NCBI RefSeq assembly: GCF_004804335.1
Contig: NZ_SRXY01000002.1
Coordinates: forward strand, 321,306 to 385,305
Direction: 5' to 3'
Length of the DNA: 64,000 bases
DNA from: Pacificoceanicola onchidii
GTDB lineage: Bacteria; Pseudomonadota; Alphaproteobacteria; Rhodobacterales; Rhodobacteraceae
The translations under genes were made by a program, and so were the position numbers. This document shows positions 25,668 through 34,638 of the stretch, piece by piece. Positions within the stretch are counted from its first letter, which is position 1. Each line of letters opens with the position of its first letter. The notes below the pieces were generated by a model. It saw nothing but the letters and a program-made list of their open reading frames with translations. It was not told where the DNA came from and searched no databases.

Positions 25668-27068
25668 TCAGGTCCACCAGGGCCCGTGGAAATCGCCTTC
25701 CTGATCGGTCCGTTCAAAACCGTGTCGACCAAAGAAATCGCGCTGCGCCTGAATGAGCGACGCGGTGCCGCGCCCTTGCCGCATCACGTCCCAAAAAGTC
25801 AGCGCCGCCGAGAGCACCGGCGTGGCATAGCCTGCCTGCCCGGCCCGCGTCACCACCTCGCGCAGCGCCGGAATGCCTTCCATCAACACCCCGCCAAAGC
25901 GCGGCGCGAGGAACAGCTGCCCCTCTGGAGGGCCATCCGCGAAGGCTCCGGCGATGTCATCAAGCAAACGCGCCCGGATGATGCAGCCTGCGCGCCAGAT
26001 CTCGGCAATGCGTTTGGGATCGAGGTTCCAGGCGTACTCTTCCGAGGCCGCTGCGAGGATTCGAAACCCTTGGGCGTATTCGAGCACCCGCGCCGCCAGC
26101 ATGGCCCGCTCCAGAAGCCCTACATCGAGATCCAGGTCAGCCCGATCCGCGCCGAAGGTCTCCTCTGCCATACCGCGCAGCGGCTTTTCCGCAGACCAGG
26201 CGCGCGCGGCGACGGCGGCTTCGATCATCGTGGCGCTCTGGCCAAGTTTGACCGCTTCGATCACTGTCCAGCGCCCGGTGCCTTTTTGCCCTGCCCGGTC
26301 CATGATCAGATCAATAAACGGCAGGTTCGTGGGCGCGTCGGCGTAGGAGAGCACCTCGCCGCTGATCTCCATCAGATAGCTCTCGAGCCGCCCTTCGTTC
26401 CAGCTTTTTAAGATGCCCGACACCTCCCGCACATCGCGGCCCGCGCCGAACCGCAGGAGGTCATAAACCTCTGCGATCATTTGCATATCCGCGTACTCAA
26501 TGCCGTTGTGCACGGTTTTAACGAAATGCCCGGCACCGTCGGGACCGCAGCGGTCCACGCAAGGATCGCCCTCATGGGTCGCAGCGATGCGCGTCAGGAT
26601 CTGCTTCAGCCCCGACCAGCTCGCCTCCGAGCCACCCATCATCATGGACGGGCCATTGCGCGCGCCCTCCTCGCCGCCAGACACGCCCAGCCCGACAAAG
26701 TGCAGGTCATGCTGTGCGAGCCGTTCAGATCGGCGACGGGTAGAATGAAAATCCGCATTTCCCGCGTCAATGACCGTGTCGCCGGGGGCAAGCTGAGGGA
26801 TCACGTCGTCGAGAAAGGAGTCCATCGGCGCGGTTGAGGGGATCATCGCAACCAGCAAACGCGGTTGCGGCAGAGCGGAAATCAGACCTTCAAGGTTCTG
26901 ATGTCCCACGATCTTTTCCGCCAAAGGCCCGGCACCCTCCATGAAGCGCAGCACGGCGGAGGCGGTCCGGTTCGCCACATGCACCTGAATGCCATTGTCG
27001 GCCATATTGAGCGACAGCGCCGCGCCCATGGTGCCAAGGCCGTAAAGGCCAATCGTCGGATGCGTCAT
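25668..27068 (-). CDS. gnd: 6-phosphogluconate dehydrogenase, decarboxylating
   Basis: Pentose phosphate pathway enzyme converting 6-phosphogluconate and NADP+ to ribulose 5-phosphate. Rossmann motif GLYGLGTMGAALSLNMADNG at the N-terminus, GLGVSGGEEGARNGPSMMMG substrate loop, catalytic VKTVHNGIEYADMQ. The C-terminal helical domain is full length (466 aa, NADP-type). Start MTHPTIGLYG chosen over a 16-codon upstream extension. The stop lies inside a 17-bp palindrome shared with the hrpB stop. Confidence 0.95.
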   Translation of the reverse strand: MTHPTIGLYGLGTMGAALSLNMADNGIQVHVANRTASAVLRFMEGAGPLAEKIVGHQNLEGLISALPQPRLLVAMIPSTAPMDSFLDDVIPQLAPGDTVIDAGNADFHSTRRRSERLAQHDLHFVGLGVSGGEEGARNGPSMMMGGSEASWSGLKQILTRIAATHEGDPCVDRCGPDGAGHFVKTVHNGIEYADMQMIAEVYDLLRFGAGRDVREVSGILKSWNEGRLESYLMEISGEVLSYADAPTNLPFIDLIMDRAGQKGTGRWTVIEAVKLGQSATMIEAAVAARAWSAEKPLRGMAEETFGADRADLDLDVGLLERAMLAARVLEYAQGFRILAAASEEYAWNLDPKRIAEIWRAGCIIRARLLDDIAGAFADGPPEGQLFLAPRFGGVLMEGIPALREVVTRAGQAGYATPVLSAALTFWDVMRQGRGTASLIQAQRDFFGRHGFERTDQEGDFHGPWWT

Positions 27069-27201
27069 GGTGTTCGCCTTTCCTGCCGCGTTGTTAGGGG
27101 TAACATGGGCCTTCACGGCGGCAAAGGCAAACGGGCTTAGCCGAGCCTTAAGACCTCTCCACTACGATGAAAAATTATCTCAAAACGCGAAGAGGCCTGT
27201 C

Positions 27202-27396
27202 ATGTCCGTCTCGACTGACCCGAAAGACATCGAAAACTCCCGTTTCGCCATCGCGCCTTATCAATACCGCAGCCAGCTCGCGCATCGCCGGTTTTCACCC
27301 CATCTAGGGCTGCCGCTGGCATGGGGCACAGTGCTGATCGCGGTGCCGCTGTTCTGGCTGACCGCGATCGCCTGGTTCACGCGTATGGTTTTCTGA
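27202..27396 (+). CDS. Small hypothetical membrane protein, 64 aa
   Basis: A hydrophilic N-terminal half (SRFAIAPYQYRSQLAHRRFS) is followed by one membrane span (LAWGTVLIAVPLFWLTAIAWF). No family recognised. It sits between the divergent gnd and the convergent argF, and its stop is only 9 bp from that of argF. Upstream codons in the same frame belong to the gnd antisense. Confidence 0.55.
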   Translation: MSVSTDPKDIENSRFAIAPYQYRSQLAHRRFSPHLGLPLAWGTVLIAVPLFWLTAIAWFTRMVF

Positions 27397-27405
27397 GAGC
27401 GGACT

Positions 27406-28332
27406 TTAGCCGCCGACGCACCAGCGCATGATGGCTTTTTGCGCGTGCAGACGGTTCTCTGCCTCGTCCCAGATCACCGACTGCGGGCCGTCCATGACCT
27501 CCGAGGTCACTTCTTCGCCCCGGTGTGCGGGCAAGCAGTGCATGAAGAGCGCCTGTTCCCCTGCCGCTTCCATCAACTTTTCGTTCACCTGGAAAGGGCG
27601 GAGCATGTTGTGCCGCCGCTCGCGCGCGCTTTGCGCGTCATGCATGGAGACCCAAGTGTCGGCGACCACGATATCGGCCCCTTCGACGGCTTTGAACGGA
27701 TCGCGTTCGATGGTGACGGTGCTGCCCTTGTTGCGGGCAAAGCCGACAAATTCCATTTCCGGATCAAGCTGCACGGGGCCGGTGAAAGTCAGGTCAAAGC
27801 CGAACTGCCCGGCTGCATGGAGGAAACTGGCGCAGACATTGTTGCCATCGCCGCACCAGACCACCTTCTTGCCTTCGATCGGGCCGCGATGCTCTTCGTA
27901 AGTCAGGATATCAGCCATGATCTGGCACGGATGGGTGCGGTCCGTCAGGCCGTTGATGACCGGAACAGAGGCAAATTCGGCCATCTCTTCGAGCACGCTC
28001 TCATCGAAGGTGCGGATCATGATCATGTCGACATACCGGCTGAGAACGCGGGCTGTATCGGCGATGGTCTCACCATGGCCAAGCTGCATGTCGTTGCCGG
28101 AGAGCACCATGGTCTGCCCGCCCATCTGCCGCACGCCCACGTCGAAGGAGACGCGCGTCCGGGTTGAGGGCTTTTCGAAGATCAGGGCGACCATGCGGTC
28201 CTTGAGCGGCAGATCATCGTCAAGCGCCGCCTTGGGGCGGCCATTGCGCGCGCCTTTGATAGATTTGGCGCTGTCGATGATCTCCCGCAGGGCGGTCGTT
28301 TCGGTTTTGTGGATATCAAGAAAGTGGTTCAT
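27406..28332 (-). CDS. argF: Ornithine carbamoyltransferase
   Basis: Arginine biosynthesis: ornithine plus carbamoyl phosphate to citrulline. Carbamoyl-phosphate loop [23 protein letters not shown], ornithine-binding [10 protein letters not shown] and [13 protein letters not shown] are all intact. Length 308 aa is standard. It lies just after argD on the same strand, with a 93-bp gap carrying a repeat element, so the pair is probably an argD-argF operon. The ATG follows an A-rich stretch without a strong Shine-Dalgarno. Confidence 0.96.
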   Translation of the reverse strand: MNHFLDIHKTETTALREIIDSAKSIKGARNGRPKAALDDDLPLKDRMVALIFEKPSTRTRVSFDVGVRQMGGQTMVLSGNDMQLGHGETIADTARVLSRYVDMIMIRTFDESVLEEMAEFASVPVINGLTDRTHPCQIMADILTYEEHRGPIEGKKVVWCGDGNNVCASFLHAAGQFGFDLTFTGPVQLDPEMEFVGFARNKGSTVTIERDPFKAVEGADIVVADTWVSMHDAQSARERRHNMLRPFQVNEKLMEAAGEQALFMHCLPAHRGEEVTSEVMDGPQSVIWDEAENRLHAQKAIMRWCVGG

Positions 28333-28363
28333 ATCGTTTTTCTTTTTGTTCGAGCCGGGGATT

Positions 28364-28421
28364 GGGGCGCTGCCCCGCCGCAGCAAGCTGCGACTCCCCG
28401 GGATATTTTTGGCACAAAGAA
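28364..28421 (+). repeat. GC-hairpin/ATTT repeat, copy on plus strand
   Basis: A GGGGC-gct-GCCCC hairpin (28364-28376), a second GCAGC-aa-GCTGC hairpin (28380-28391), then GACTCCCCGGGATATTTTTG and GGCACAAAGAA. It matches the element in the meaB-hrpB gap in order and sequence. It separates argD from argF and could affect readthrough between them. Confidence 0.6.
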
Positions 28422-28425
28422 ACGC

Positions 28426-29601
28426 TCAGGCGCTCTCAAGGGCGGTTGCTGCCCTGTCGAGACGGTTTATTGCCTCTGCGATTTCCTCTTCGGTGATGTT
28501 CAGGGGCGGCAGCAGGCGAACGATGTTGTCTGCCGCCGGGACGGTGATGACGGCGGCCTCATAGCCGGCTTTGACCACGTCGGAGGGCGCGATCTTGCAG
28601 CGGATGCCGAGCATGAGGCCGGTACCGCGCACGCCTTCGAAGACATCCGGATGAGCAGCGACCAACCCTTCAAGCTTTTGACGCAAAAGGCCGGCGCGCG
28701 CGTTGACAGCGTCGAGGAAGGCAGGGTCGGAGACCACGTTGAGCAGCGCCAACCCCACCGCGCAGCCAAGCGGGTTGCCGCCATAGGTGGAGCCATGCGT
28801 GCCAAGCGTCATGCCAGAAGCGGCCTCTTCGGTGGCGAGCACCGCGCCCAGAGGGAAACCCCCGCCAATGCCCTTGGCGACCATCATAATGTCCGGGGTC
28901 ACCCCAGCCCATTCATGGGCAAAGAGTTTGCCGGTCCGGCCCACGCCGCATTGCACCTCGTCGAGGATCAGCAGCACGCCCTTTTCATCGCAAAGGTCGC
29001 GAAGACCTTTCAGGCACTGATCCGGCAACGGTCGAATGCCGCCCTCGCCTTGCAACGGTTCGATCAGGATCGCGGCGGTCTTCTCGGTGATGGCCGCGTT
29101 CAGAGCATCGTGATCCCCCCACGGCAGGTGCACGAAGCCTTCAAGCAAAGGGCCAAACCCTTTGACCATTTTCTCGGCCCCGGAGGCCGCGATGGCGGCG
29201 GATGAGCGGCCATGGAAGCAGCCCTCGAAGGTGAGGATCTCGATCTTTTCGGGATGGCCTTTCTCATACCAGTACTTGCGCGCCATTTTCACGGCAAGCT
29301 CGCAGGATTCGGTGCCGGAGTTGGTGAAAAACACCGTATCGGCAAAGCTTTCATCCACCAGTTTGGTGGCCAAAGCCTCCTGCTGCGGGATTTCGTAGAG
29401 GTTTGACAGGTGCCAGATCTTGCCCGCCTGTTCCGTAAGGGCCGAGACCAGCTCAGGCGCCGCATGGCCGAGCGCGTTCACCGCGATGCCGCTGCCCAGG
29501 TCAAGGAAACGTCGCCCGTTCTCATCGGTCAGCCAGGTGCCTTCGCCGTGAGTAAAATGCAGCGGCGCACGCGCATAGGTCGGCAGAACGGGAGAGATCA
29601 T
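28426..29601 (-). CDS. argD: Acetylornithine aminotransferase
   Basis: Class III PLP aminotransferase of arginine synthesis (also able to act in lysine synthesis or ornithine catabolism). FFTNSGTESCELAVKMAR, the Asp of LILDEVQCGVGRTG and the PLP Lys in MMVAKGIGGGFPLGA are present, as is HGSTYGGNPLGCAVG. Length 391 aa. Start MISPVLPTYARAPL; a 13-codon extension upstream is unlikely. With argF downstream it supports the ArgD call over AstC or RocD. Confidence 0.93.
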   Translation of the reverse strand: MISPVLPTYARAPLHFTHGEGTWLTDENGRRFLDLGSGIAVNALGHAAPELVSALTEQAGKIWHLSNLYEIPQQEALATKLVDESFADTVFFTNSGTESCELAVKMARKYWYEKGHPEKIEILTFEGCFHGRSSAAIAASGAEKMVKGFGPLLEGFVHLPWGDHDALNAAITEKTAAILIEPLQGEGGIRPLPDQCLKGLRDLCDEKGVLLILDEVQCGVGRTGKLFAHEWAGVTPDIMMVAKGIGGGFPLGAVLATEEAASGMTLGTHGSTYGGNPLGCAVGLALLNVVSDPAFLDAVNARAGLLRQKLEGLVAAHPDVFEGVRGTGLMLGIRCKIAPSDVVKAGYEAAVITVPAADNIVRLLPPLNITEEEIAEAINRLDRAATALESA

Positions 29602-30091
29602 GTCACGGTCCTCGTGTGATAGGAAGCCTTTGGGTGCCAAGGCACTTGGGGCCTGTCAAGGTTTTAAGGGGGTTGGGATGCAAAAGCGGAGCCTCGTGCG
29701 CGGGCGGCACAGGCTTGGAGAGGAGCGTCAGGCTCGTCGGATTCTGCTCTTGGTCATCATGGGCGGCTGTTTACGGCATCGCCGGCAGAACACAAGCCCT
29801 TTTCTCTGAGCCGTGTTCCGAAGTCGAACCGGCCGATGCTGTTTCCTCAAAATGCAAGCACGGTCAGAGAAGCCATTGGTACCGTCCGATTGATCTGTTT
29901 TGGGAATGCCAGGATCGGTTCCAACACCTTTCCAGCTATCTACTTTAAGTTGCAGAATCGCAAAACATCCGAAACTCTGAGCGTACAAACTCAGACAAGC
30001 GTTTCGGATTTTGGGTGCGGCGGTCGATAGGCCCACCCGCTCGTCAATCGCGGGTGATCGTCTGGGTTTTCACTCAAAACTGGAGAGTTAC
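29602..30091. other. 490-bp non-coding region with a long hairpin
   Basis: No convincing gene on either strand; short frames here lack family features. It carries the argD promoter side on the left and the VPLPA-CTERM gene promoter side on the right. A nested inverted repeat spans 29967-30009: ATCCGAAAC pairs with GTTTCGGAT, and inside it TCTGAG pairs with CTCAGA. No T run follows, so it is not a classical terminator. Base composition is clearly less GC-rich than in neighbouring genes. Confidence 0.6.
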
Positions 30092-30709
30092 ATGACGTTT
30101 CGAACTGCATTTCTGGCACTTGTTTCCGCGCTACTTCTGGGAACTTCGGCAAGCGCCGCCACCGTTTCGCTCTATACAACCTCTACTGGCGCATCGAATC
30201 CCCCTCTTTTGAACCAATCTACTTATATCAATGGAGATTTTCTGGTTCAGCGGTGCTGCGGGGACGCGACCATCAACAATGCCACCGAAGAATACGTGCG
30301 TTGGAGCATGGATGTGAGCAGTCAGTTCACCGGGACTGTGACCTCGATCAACTCCGCGACCTTGCAACTGCAGTTCAGGACTGGCGGCGATACACCTTGG
30401 GACGATGAGTTCAGCTTGTCCAATGGCATGATCAACCAAATCAGGACTCCATTTGGCTTCACGAACACATTCACCAACTACAACCGTTCGTTGAACCTTG
30501 TCTCCTTGTTTGGCGAAGCGTTTTTGGTCGACCTGTTGAATGGAAATCCTGTACTTACGTTCCGGACCTCCAATGACAGCTACTCTTATGGGGCGCAGCT
30601 GTCGATTTCCGCAGAGGTCGCTGCGCCCGTTCCGCTGCCTGCCTCCGCGCTTCTGCTCGTTTTCGGCCTGTTTGGGCTTTTTGTCCTGCGGCGGCGCGGC
30701 ACAGCTTGA
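30092..30709 (+). CDS. VPLPA-CTERM sorting-domain protein
   Basis: Exported surface protein of 205 aa. Signal peptide MTFRTAFLALVSALLLGTSASA, a beta-rich Ser/Thr/Asn-rich mature part with a CC pair (VQRCCGDATI), and a C-terminal sorting signal: APVPLPASALLLVFGLFGLF and then RRRGTA. That tripartite tail (VPLPA motif, hydrophobic helix, Arg cluster) is the exosortase-dependent PEP-CTERM variant of Rhodobacterales. No exosortase gene is in the window. The function of the mature domain is unknown. Its codon use is less GC-rich than the flanks. Confidence 0.85.
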   Translation: MTFRTAFLALVSALLLGTSASAATVSLYTTSTGASNPPLLNQSTYINGDFLVQRCCGDATINNATEEYVRWSMDVSSQFTGTVTSINSATLQLQFRTGGDTPWDDEFSLSNGMINQIRTPFGFTNTFTNYNRSLNLVSLFGEAFLVDLLNGNPVLTFRTSNDSYSYGAQLSISAEVAAPVPLPASALLLVFGLFGLFVLRRRGTA

Positions 30710-30797
30710 GCCAAACGGCCTTCTTTGCGGGCGGCCGACGGGTGGCCCGCAATCATCTTCCATTGCGAGCCGGTCTTAGGCTCGCTAGCGTCGGGCC

Positions 30798-31778
30798 ATG
30801 AAAGCGCCCCTGATCGACAACCTGCAATACTGCAACTTCTCCGAGACCGTCTTTCGCCAACTGCGAGCGGGCGGCGTGGATGCGATCCATGTGACCATCG
30901 CCTACCACGAGAGTTTCCGGGAAACCGTACTCAATCTCGAACAGTGGAACCGTTGGTTCGAACAATTCCCGGATCTCATCATGCGCGGCACCGAGGCTCG
31001 GCATGTGCGCGAGGCGCAGGAGAGCGGGCGGACGGCGGTTTTCTTTGGTGCGCAGAACCCGAGCCCGATGGAGGATGACATCGGGCTCATAGAAATCCTG
31101 CACCAGCTAGGGCTGCGCTTCATGCAGTTGACCTACAACAATCAATCTCTGCTCGCGACGGGGTGTTACGAAAATGAGGACACCGGGCTGACCCGTATGG
31201 GGCGGCAAGTGGTGACCGAGATGAACCGCGTTGGGCTGGTAGTGGACATGAGCCATTCGGGCGAACGCTCGACCCTGGAGGCGATTGAGCATTCCACGCG
31301 CCCCATCGCCATCACCCATGCCAATCCCCATTGGTGGCACGCCGCCTTGCGCAACAAGTCCGATACCGTCTTGAAGGCTCTGACCGGGTCCGGCGGCATG
31401 CTGGGGTTTTCGCTTTATCCGCATCATCTTGCGGGCGGGACGGGCTGCACGCTCGAAGGGTTCTGCGAGATGATTGCCGAGGCTGCGGAGCGCTATGGCG
31501 CGGAAAATCTAGGTATGGGAAGCGATCTTTGCCAAGGCCAGCCGGACAGCGTGGTGACATGGATGCGCGTGGGACGCTGGTCCAAGGAAATGGACTATGG
31601 AGAAGGCTCCGCGGCTGCGCCGGGCTTTCCCGATATGCCAAACTGGTTTCAGGACAATCGGGACTGGGACACCATTCGCGGCGGCCTGCGTGCGGTCGGC
31701 CTGAACTCTGAAGAGATCGACGGGATCATGGGCGGCAACTGGCTGCGGTTTTACGAAGAAAGCTTCGGGCCTGCGTAA
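30798..31778 (+). CDS. Membrane dipeptidase (peptidase M19 family)
   Basis: TIM-barrel zinc dipeptidase of the renal dipeptidase family, which cleaves dipeptides, including D-amino-acid ones. Family pattern: LIDNLQYCNF at the N-terminus in the position of the usual DGH metal site, VVDMSHSGERSTLEAI, PIAITHANPHWW (metal His), and LGMGSDLCQGQ (Asp region). The usual N-terminal D-x-H is replaced by DN, so one metal ligand may differ. Length 326 aa, no signal peptide. A member of the shorter bacterial branch often found near amine or amino-acid catabolism genes. Confidence 0.85.
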   Translation: MKAPLIDNLQYCNFSETVFRQLRAGGVDAIHVTIAYHESFRETVLNLEQWNRWFEQFPDLIMRGTEARHVREAQESGRTAVFFGAQNPSPMEDDIGLIEILHQLGLRFMQLTYNNQSLLATGCYENEDTGLTRMGRQVVTEMNRVGLVVDMSHSGERSTLEAIEHSTRPIAITHANPHWWHAALRNKSDTVLKALTGSGGMLGFSLYPHHLAGGTGCTLEGFCEMIAEAAERYGAENLGMGSDLCQGQPDSVVTWMRVGRWSKEMDYGEGSAAAPGFPDMPNWFQDNRDWDTIRGGLRAVGLNSEEIDGIMGGNWLRFYEESFGPA

Positions 31779-31932
31779 AGCCGGGTTGCAACCCTGGACG
31801 ATGTAAAGATAGAAAACCTTTGTTGCGCCGATTTGAGCTTCAGCTTGCGGGCGCGTGAATAAATGCAGCTAAAGCGGAGAAAGGGCACGCTTTCTCCCGT
31901 CAGACAGGCCACATGGGCCAAAGGAGAAAACG

Positions 31933-32271
31933 ATGCGAGATCTCGTCGCCGTTCGCGATTGTGCGAAGACCAAAACCCCGTCCGTCCCCGTCGATCAGAT
32001 TGTCGAAGCGCGGCGCGCCTTTTCCACGTTGCCTTTGTCGTTCGAGATTTTGCTGGATGCTGATGAGGCATGGCAGGCCTTGGAGTTCTGCTCGAAACTG
32101 GCCAGGTCAGAGTTTGGTCTTGCCCATGTGACGTACCGGGACGGCAGCGCGGTGTTCCTGCGGCTGCTCGACAATCCTGTGGCCCCCGCACAAGAGCTGG
32201 GCGCGCTGTTCGCCGCCAACCCGCAGGTCTCGCTTCTACGCTGGACCAACGTGATCGGCGGCAATTCCTGA
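31933..32271 (+). CDS. Hypothetical protein, 112 aa
   Basis: No recognised domain. Soluble and compact, with helices EAWQALEFCSKLARSEFG and strands HVTYRDGSAVFLRLLD. A strong AAGGAG site lies 8 bp before the ATG. The 154-bp gap after the dipeptidase gene suggests its own promoter. It converges on tdh with 15 bp between stops. Confidence 0.6.
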   Translation: MRDLVAVRDCAKTKTPSVPVDQIVEARRAFSTLPLSFEILLDADEAWQALEFCSKLARSEFGLAHVTYRDGSAVFLRLLDNPVAPAQELGALFAANPQVSLLRWTNVIGGNS

Positions 32272-32286
32272 GGCACAGGACGCGCC

Positions 32287-33324
32287 TCAGGTCCAGTCCA
32301 TGACCACCTTCCCGGCCTCGCCAGAGAGCATCGCGGCAAAGCCGGTCTCGAAGTCGTCGATGGCGATGTGGTGCGTAATGAGCTCCGACAGGTCGAGACC
32401 GGACTGCACAAGGGCGATCATCTTGTACCAGGTCTCGAACATCTCGCGTCCATAGATGCCTTTGACGGTCAGCATCTTGAAGATGATCTCGTTCCAGTCG
32501 ACGGCAAATTCCGTTGGTGCGATCCCCAGCAAGGCAATCTTCCCGCCGTTGTTCATGCGGTTGATCATTTGCCGCATGGCCGCAGAGGCCCCGGACATTT
32601 CAAGCCCGACATCGAAACCTTCGGTCATGCCGATGTCGCCCATCACGTCGCGCAGCGGCTTGTTGCTGACATCGACCACGTGTTGCACACCCATCCGGCG
32701 GGCAAGCCTCAGCCTGTAGGGCGCAATATCGGTGATCACCACCTTGCGCGCGCCCACCTTCTGCGCCACGAGCGCGCCCATGATGCCGATCGGGCCTGCG
32801 CCCGTCACCAGAACGTCCTCACCCACCAGATCAAAGCTCAGCGCTGTGTGAACCGCGTTCCCGAACGGGTCAAAAATCGCCGCGATTTCATCAGGGACGT
32901 CATCCGGGATGGGCACGACGTTGCTTTCGGGAATGCAGACATATTCTGCAAAAGAGCCCGGGCGGTTGACCCCGACCCCAAGCGTGTTCCGGCACAGATG
33001 CCCGCGCCCGGCCCGGCAATTGCGGCAGGTGCCACAAACCACGTGGCCTTCGCCGGAAACCCGCTGGCCAATGCTGTATTTGATGGCGGCGCGGCCGCAA
33101 TCAACGATCTCGCCGCAGAACTCATGGCCCACGACCATCGGGACAGGCACGGTTTTGGCGGACCATTCATCCCATTTCCAGATATGCACATCCGTTCCGC
33201 AGATCGCGGACTTGCGGACCTTGATCAGCACTTCGTCGGGGCCCGGCTCCGGGACCGGAACGGTTTCCATCCAAAGCCCCGCCTCTGGCTTTGCCTTTAC
33301 CAGCGCGCGCATTTCGTTGCTCAT
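32287..33324 (-). CDS. tdh: L-threonine 3-dehydrogenase
   Basis: Zinc medium-chain dehydrogenase that oxidises L-threonine to 2-amino-3-ketobutyrate with NAD+. Catalytic zinc ligands Cys42 ([14 protein letters not shown], typical of Tdh) and His67-Glu68 (VGHEF). Structural zinc loop [15 protein letters not shown], Rossmann GAGPIGIMG. Length 345 aa. Its ATG overlaps the kbl stop as ATGA, so the two steps of threonine breakdown to glycine and acetyl-CoA are translationally coupled. Confidence 0.95.
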   Translation of the reverse strand: MSNEMRALVKAKPEAGLWMETVPVPEPGPDEVLIKVRKSAICGTDVHIWKWDEWSAKTVPVPMVVGHEFCGEIVDCGRAAIKYSIGQRVSGEGHVVCGTCRNCRAGRGHLCRNTLGVGVNRPGSFAEYVCIPESNVVPIPDDVPDEIAAIFDPFGNAVHTALSFDLVGEDVLVTGAGPIGIMGALVAQKVGARKVVITDIAPYRLRLARRMGVQHVVDVSNKPLRDVMGDIGMTEGFDVGLEMSGASAAMRQMINRMNNGGKIALLGIAPTEFAVDWNEIIFKMLTVKGIYGREMFETWYKMIALVQSGLDLSELITHHIAIDDFETGFAAMLSGEAGKVVMDWT

Positions 33325-34511
33325 GAGAGGATACCCATGTCGTGACCAACGGCGATAAAGGCGTCGATGGCCTTGTCCAGTTCCGCACGGCTGTGCGCGG
33401 CGGACATCTGGGTGCGGATGCGATCGTGCCCGCGCGGCACCACGGGGAAGCTGAATGGAGCAACGTAAACGCCTTTCGCATCCAGACGCGCCGCCATGTC
33501 CTGTGCCAGCTTGGGATCGCGCAGCATCACCGGTATGATCGGATGCTCGCCCGGCAGCAGATCAAACCCGGCGGCCGACATGCGGTTCCGGAAGTGGGCA
33601 GCATTCTCCATCAGATGGTCGCGCCGCTCGGTCGAGGCTTCCAGCATGTCCAGAACCTTGATCGACGTCTGCGCAATCACCGGCGCCAGTGTGTTGGAGA
33701 ACAGGTACGGGCGCGAGCGTTGACGCAGCCAGTCCACCACCTCCCTGCGCGCGCAGGTATAACCGCCGGACGCGCCGCCCAGAGCCTTGCCCAAGGTGCC
33801 GGTGATGATGTCAACGCGGCCCATGACTTCGCAGTGTTCGATGCTGCCGCGCCCGGTTTTGCCGACAAAACCCACGGCATGGCTGTCGTCCACCATGACC
33901 ATCGCGCCGTATTTGTCAGCCAGATCACAGATCTCGCCGAGCTTCGCGATATAGCCATCCATGGAAAACACGCCGTCGGTGGCGATCAGCTTGAACCGGC
34001 AGCCCTCCGCCGCCTGCAACTGCGCCTCAAGGTCCGCCATGTCCGAGTTTGCGTAGCGGAAGCGCTTGGCCTTGCACAGCCGCACCCCGTCGATGATGGA
34101 CGCGTGGTTCAACGCATCGGAAATGATTGCATCCTCGGGGCCAAGCAGGGTTTCGAACAGCCCGGCATTGGCGTCAAAGCAGCTTGAATAGAGGATCGTA
34201 TCTTCAAAACCCAGAAAGCGCGAAAGCCGCTCTTCCAGCTCTTTGTGTTCCTGCTGCGTGCCACAAATGAAGCGCACCGAAGACATGCCATAGCCGTAGC
34301 GGCTCAGAGCCTCGCGTCCGGTTTCGATCAGCTCCGCATTGTCGGACAGACCAAGGTAGTTGTTGGCGCACAGGTTGATGACCTCTTTGCCGCTGTCCAG
34401 CGCCACGGTGCCCGCCTGCTTCGAGGTGATGACGCGCTCATCCTTGTAAAGGCCAGCGTCCCGCAGCCCGTCCAGTTCGGTGCGCAAATGCTCGACAAAT
34501 CCGTTACTCAT
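33321..34511 (-). CDS. kbl: Glycine C-acetyltransferase (2-amino-3-ketobutyrate CoA ligase)
   Basis: PLP enzyme of the alpha-oxoamine synthase family that splits 2-amino-3-ketobutyrate with CoA into glycine and acetyl-CoA. Family motifs: [54 protein letters not shown], and the PLP Lys in [14 protein letters not shown]. Length 396 aa, with an AGGAG site before MSNGFVEHL. First gene of the kbl-tdh operon. Confidence 0.96.
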   Translation of the reverse strand: MSNGFVEHLRTELDGLRDAGLYKDERVITSKQAGTVALDSGKEVINLCANNYLGLSDNAELIETGREALSRYGYGMSSVRFICGTQQEHKELEERLSRFLGFEDTILYSSCFDANAGLFETLLGPEDAIISDALNHASIIDGVRLCKAKRFRYANSDMADLEAQLQAAEGCRFKLIATDGVFSMDGYIAKLGEICDLADKYGAMVMVDDSHAVGFVGKTGRGSIEHCEVMGRVDIITGTLGKALGGASGGYTCARREVVDWLRQRSRPYLFSNTLAPVIAQTSIKVLDMLEASTERRDHLMENAAHFRNRMSAAGFDLLPGEHPIIPVMLRDPKLAQDMAARLDAKGVYVAPFSFPVVPRGHDRIRTQMSAAHSRAELDKAIDAFIAVGHDMGILS

Positions 34512-34638
34512 GCTTCTCCTCCAAAGCAAATGGTTCGCCCGGTTGGGCAAGCTCAAAGGGTGGGTTTCACGCGGTGGCAGGGGAATCGCCGCCCAGCCCG
34601 CGCCTTCCTATCTGCGTATCCTGACAGGACGCTGGCGG

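Noticed and set aside
25659-25675. Palindrome at the hrpB-gnd junction as a bidirectional terminator
   Set aside because: The loop would be a single base and there is no T tract on either strand, so it is kept only as an observation.
24692-25732. Minus-strand frame of 346 codons over hrpB
   Set aside because: Antisense shadow of the HrpB C-terminal domain.
31783-31794. GGGTTGCAACCC palindrome after the M19 gene as a terminator
   Set aside because: A 12-bp palindrome without loop or T tract; more likely chance or a weak protein site.
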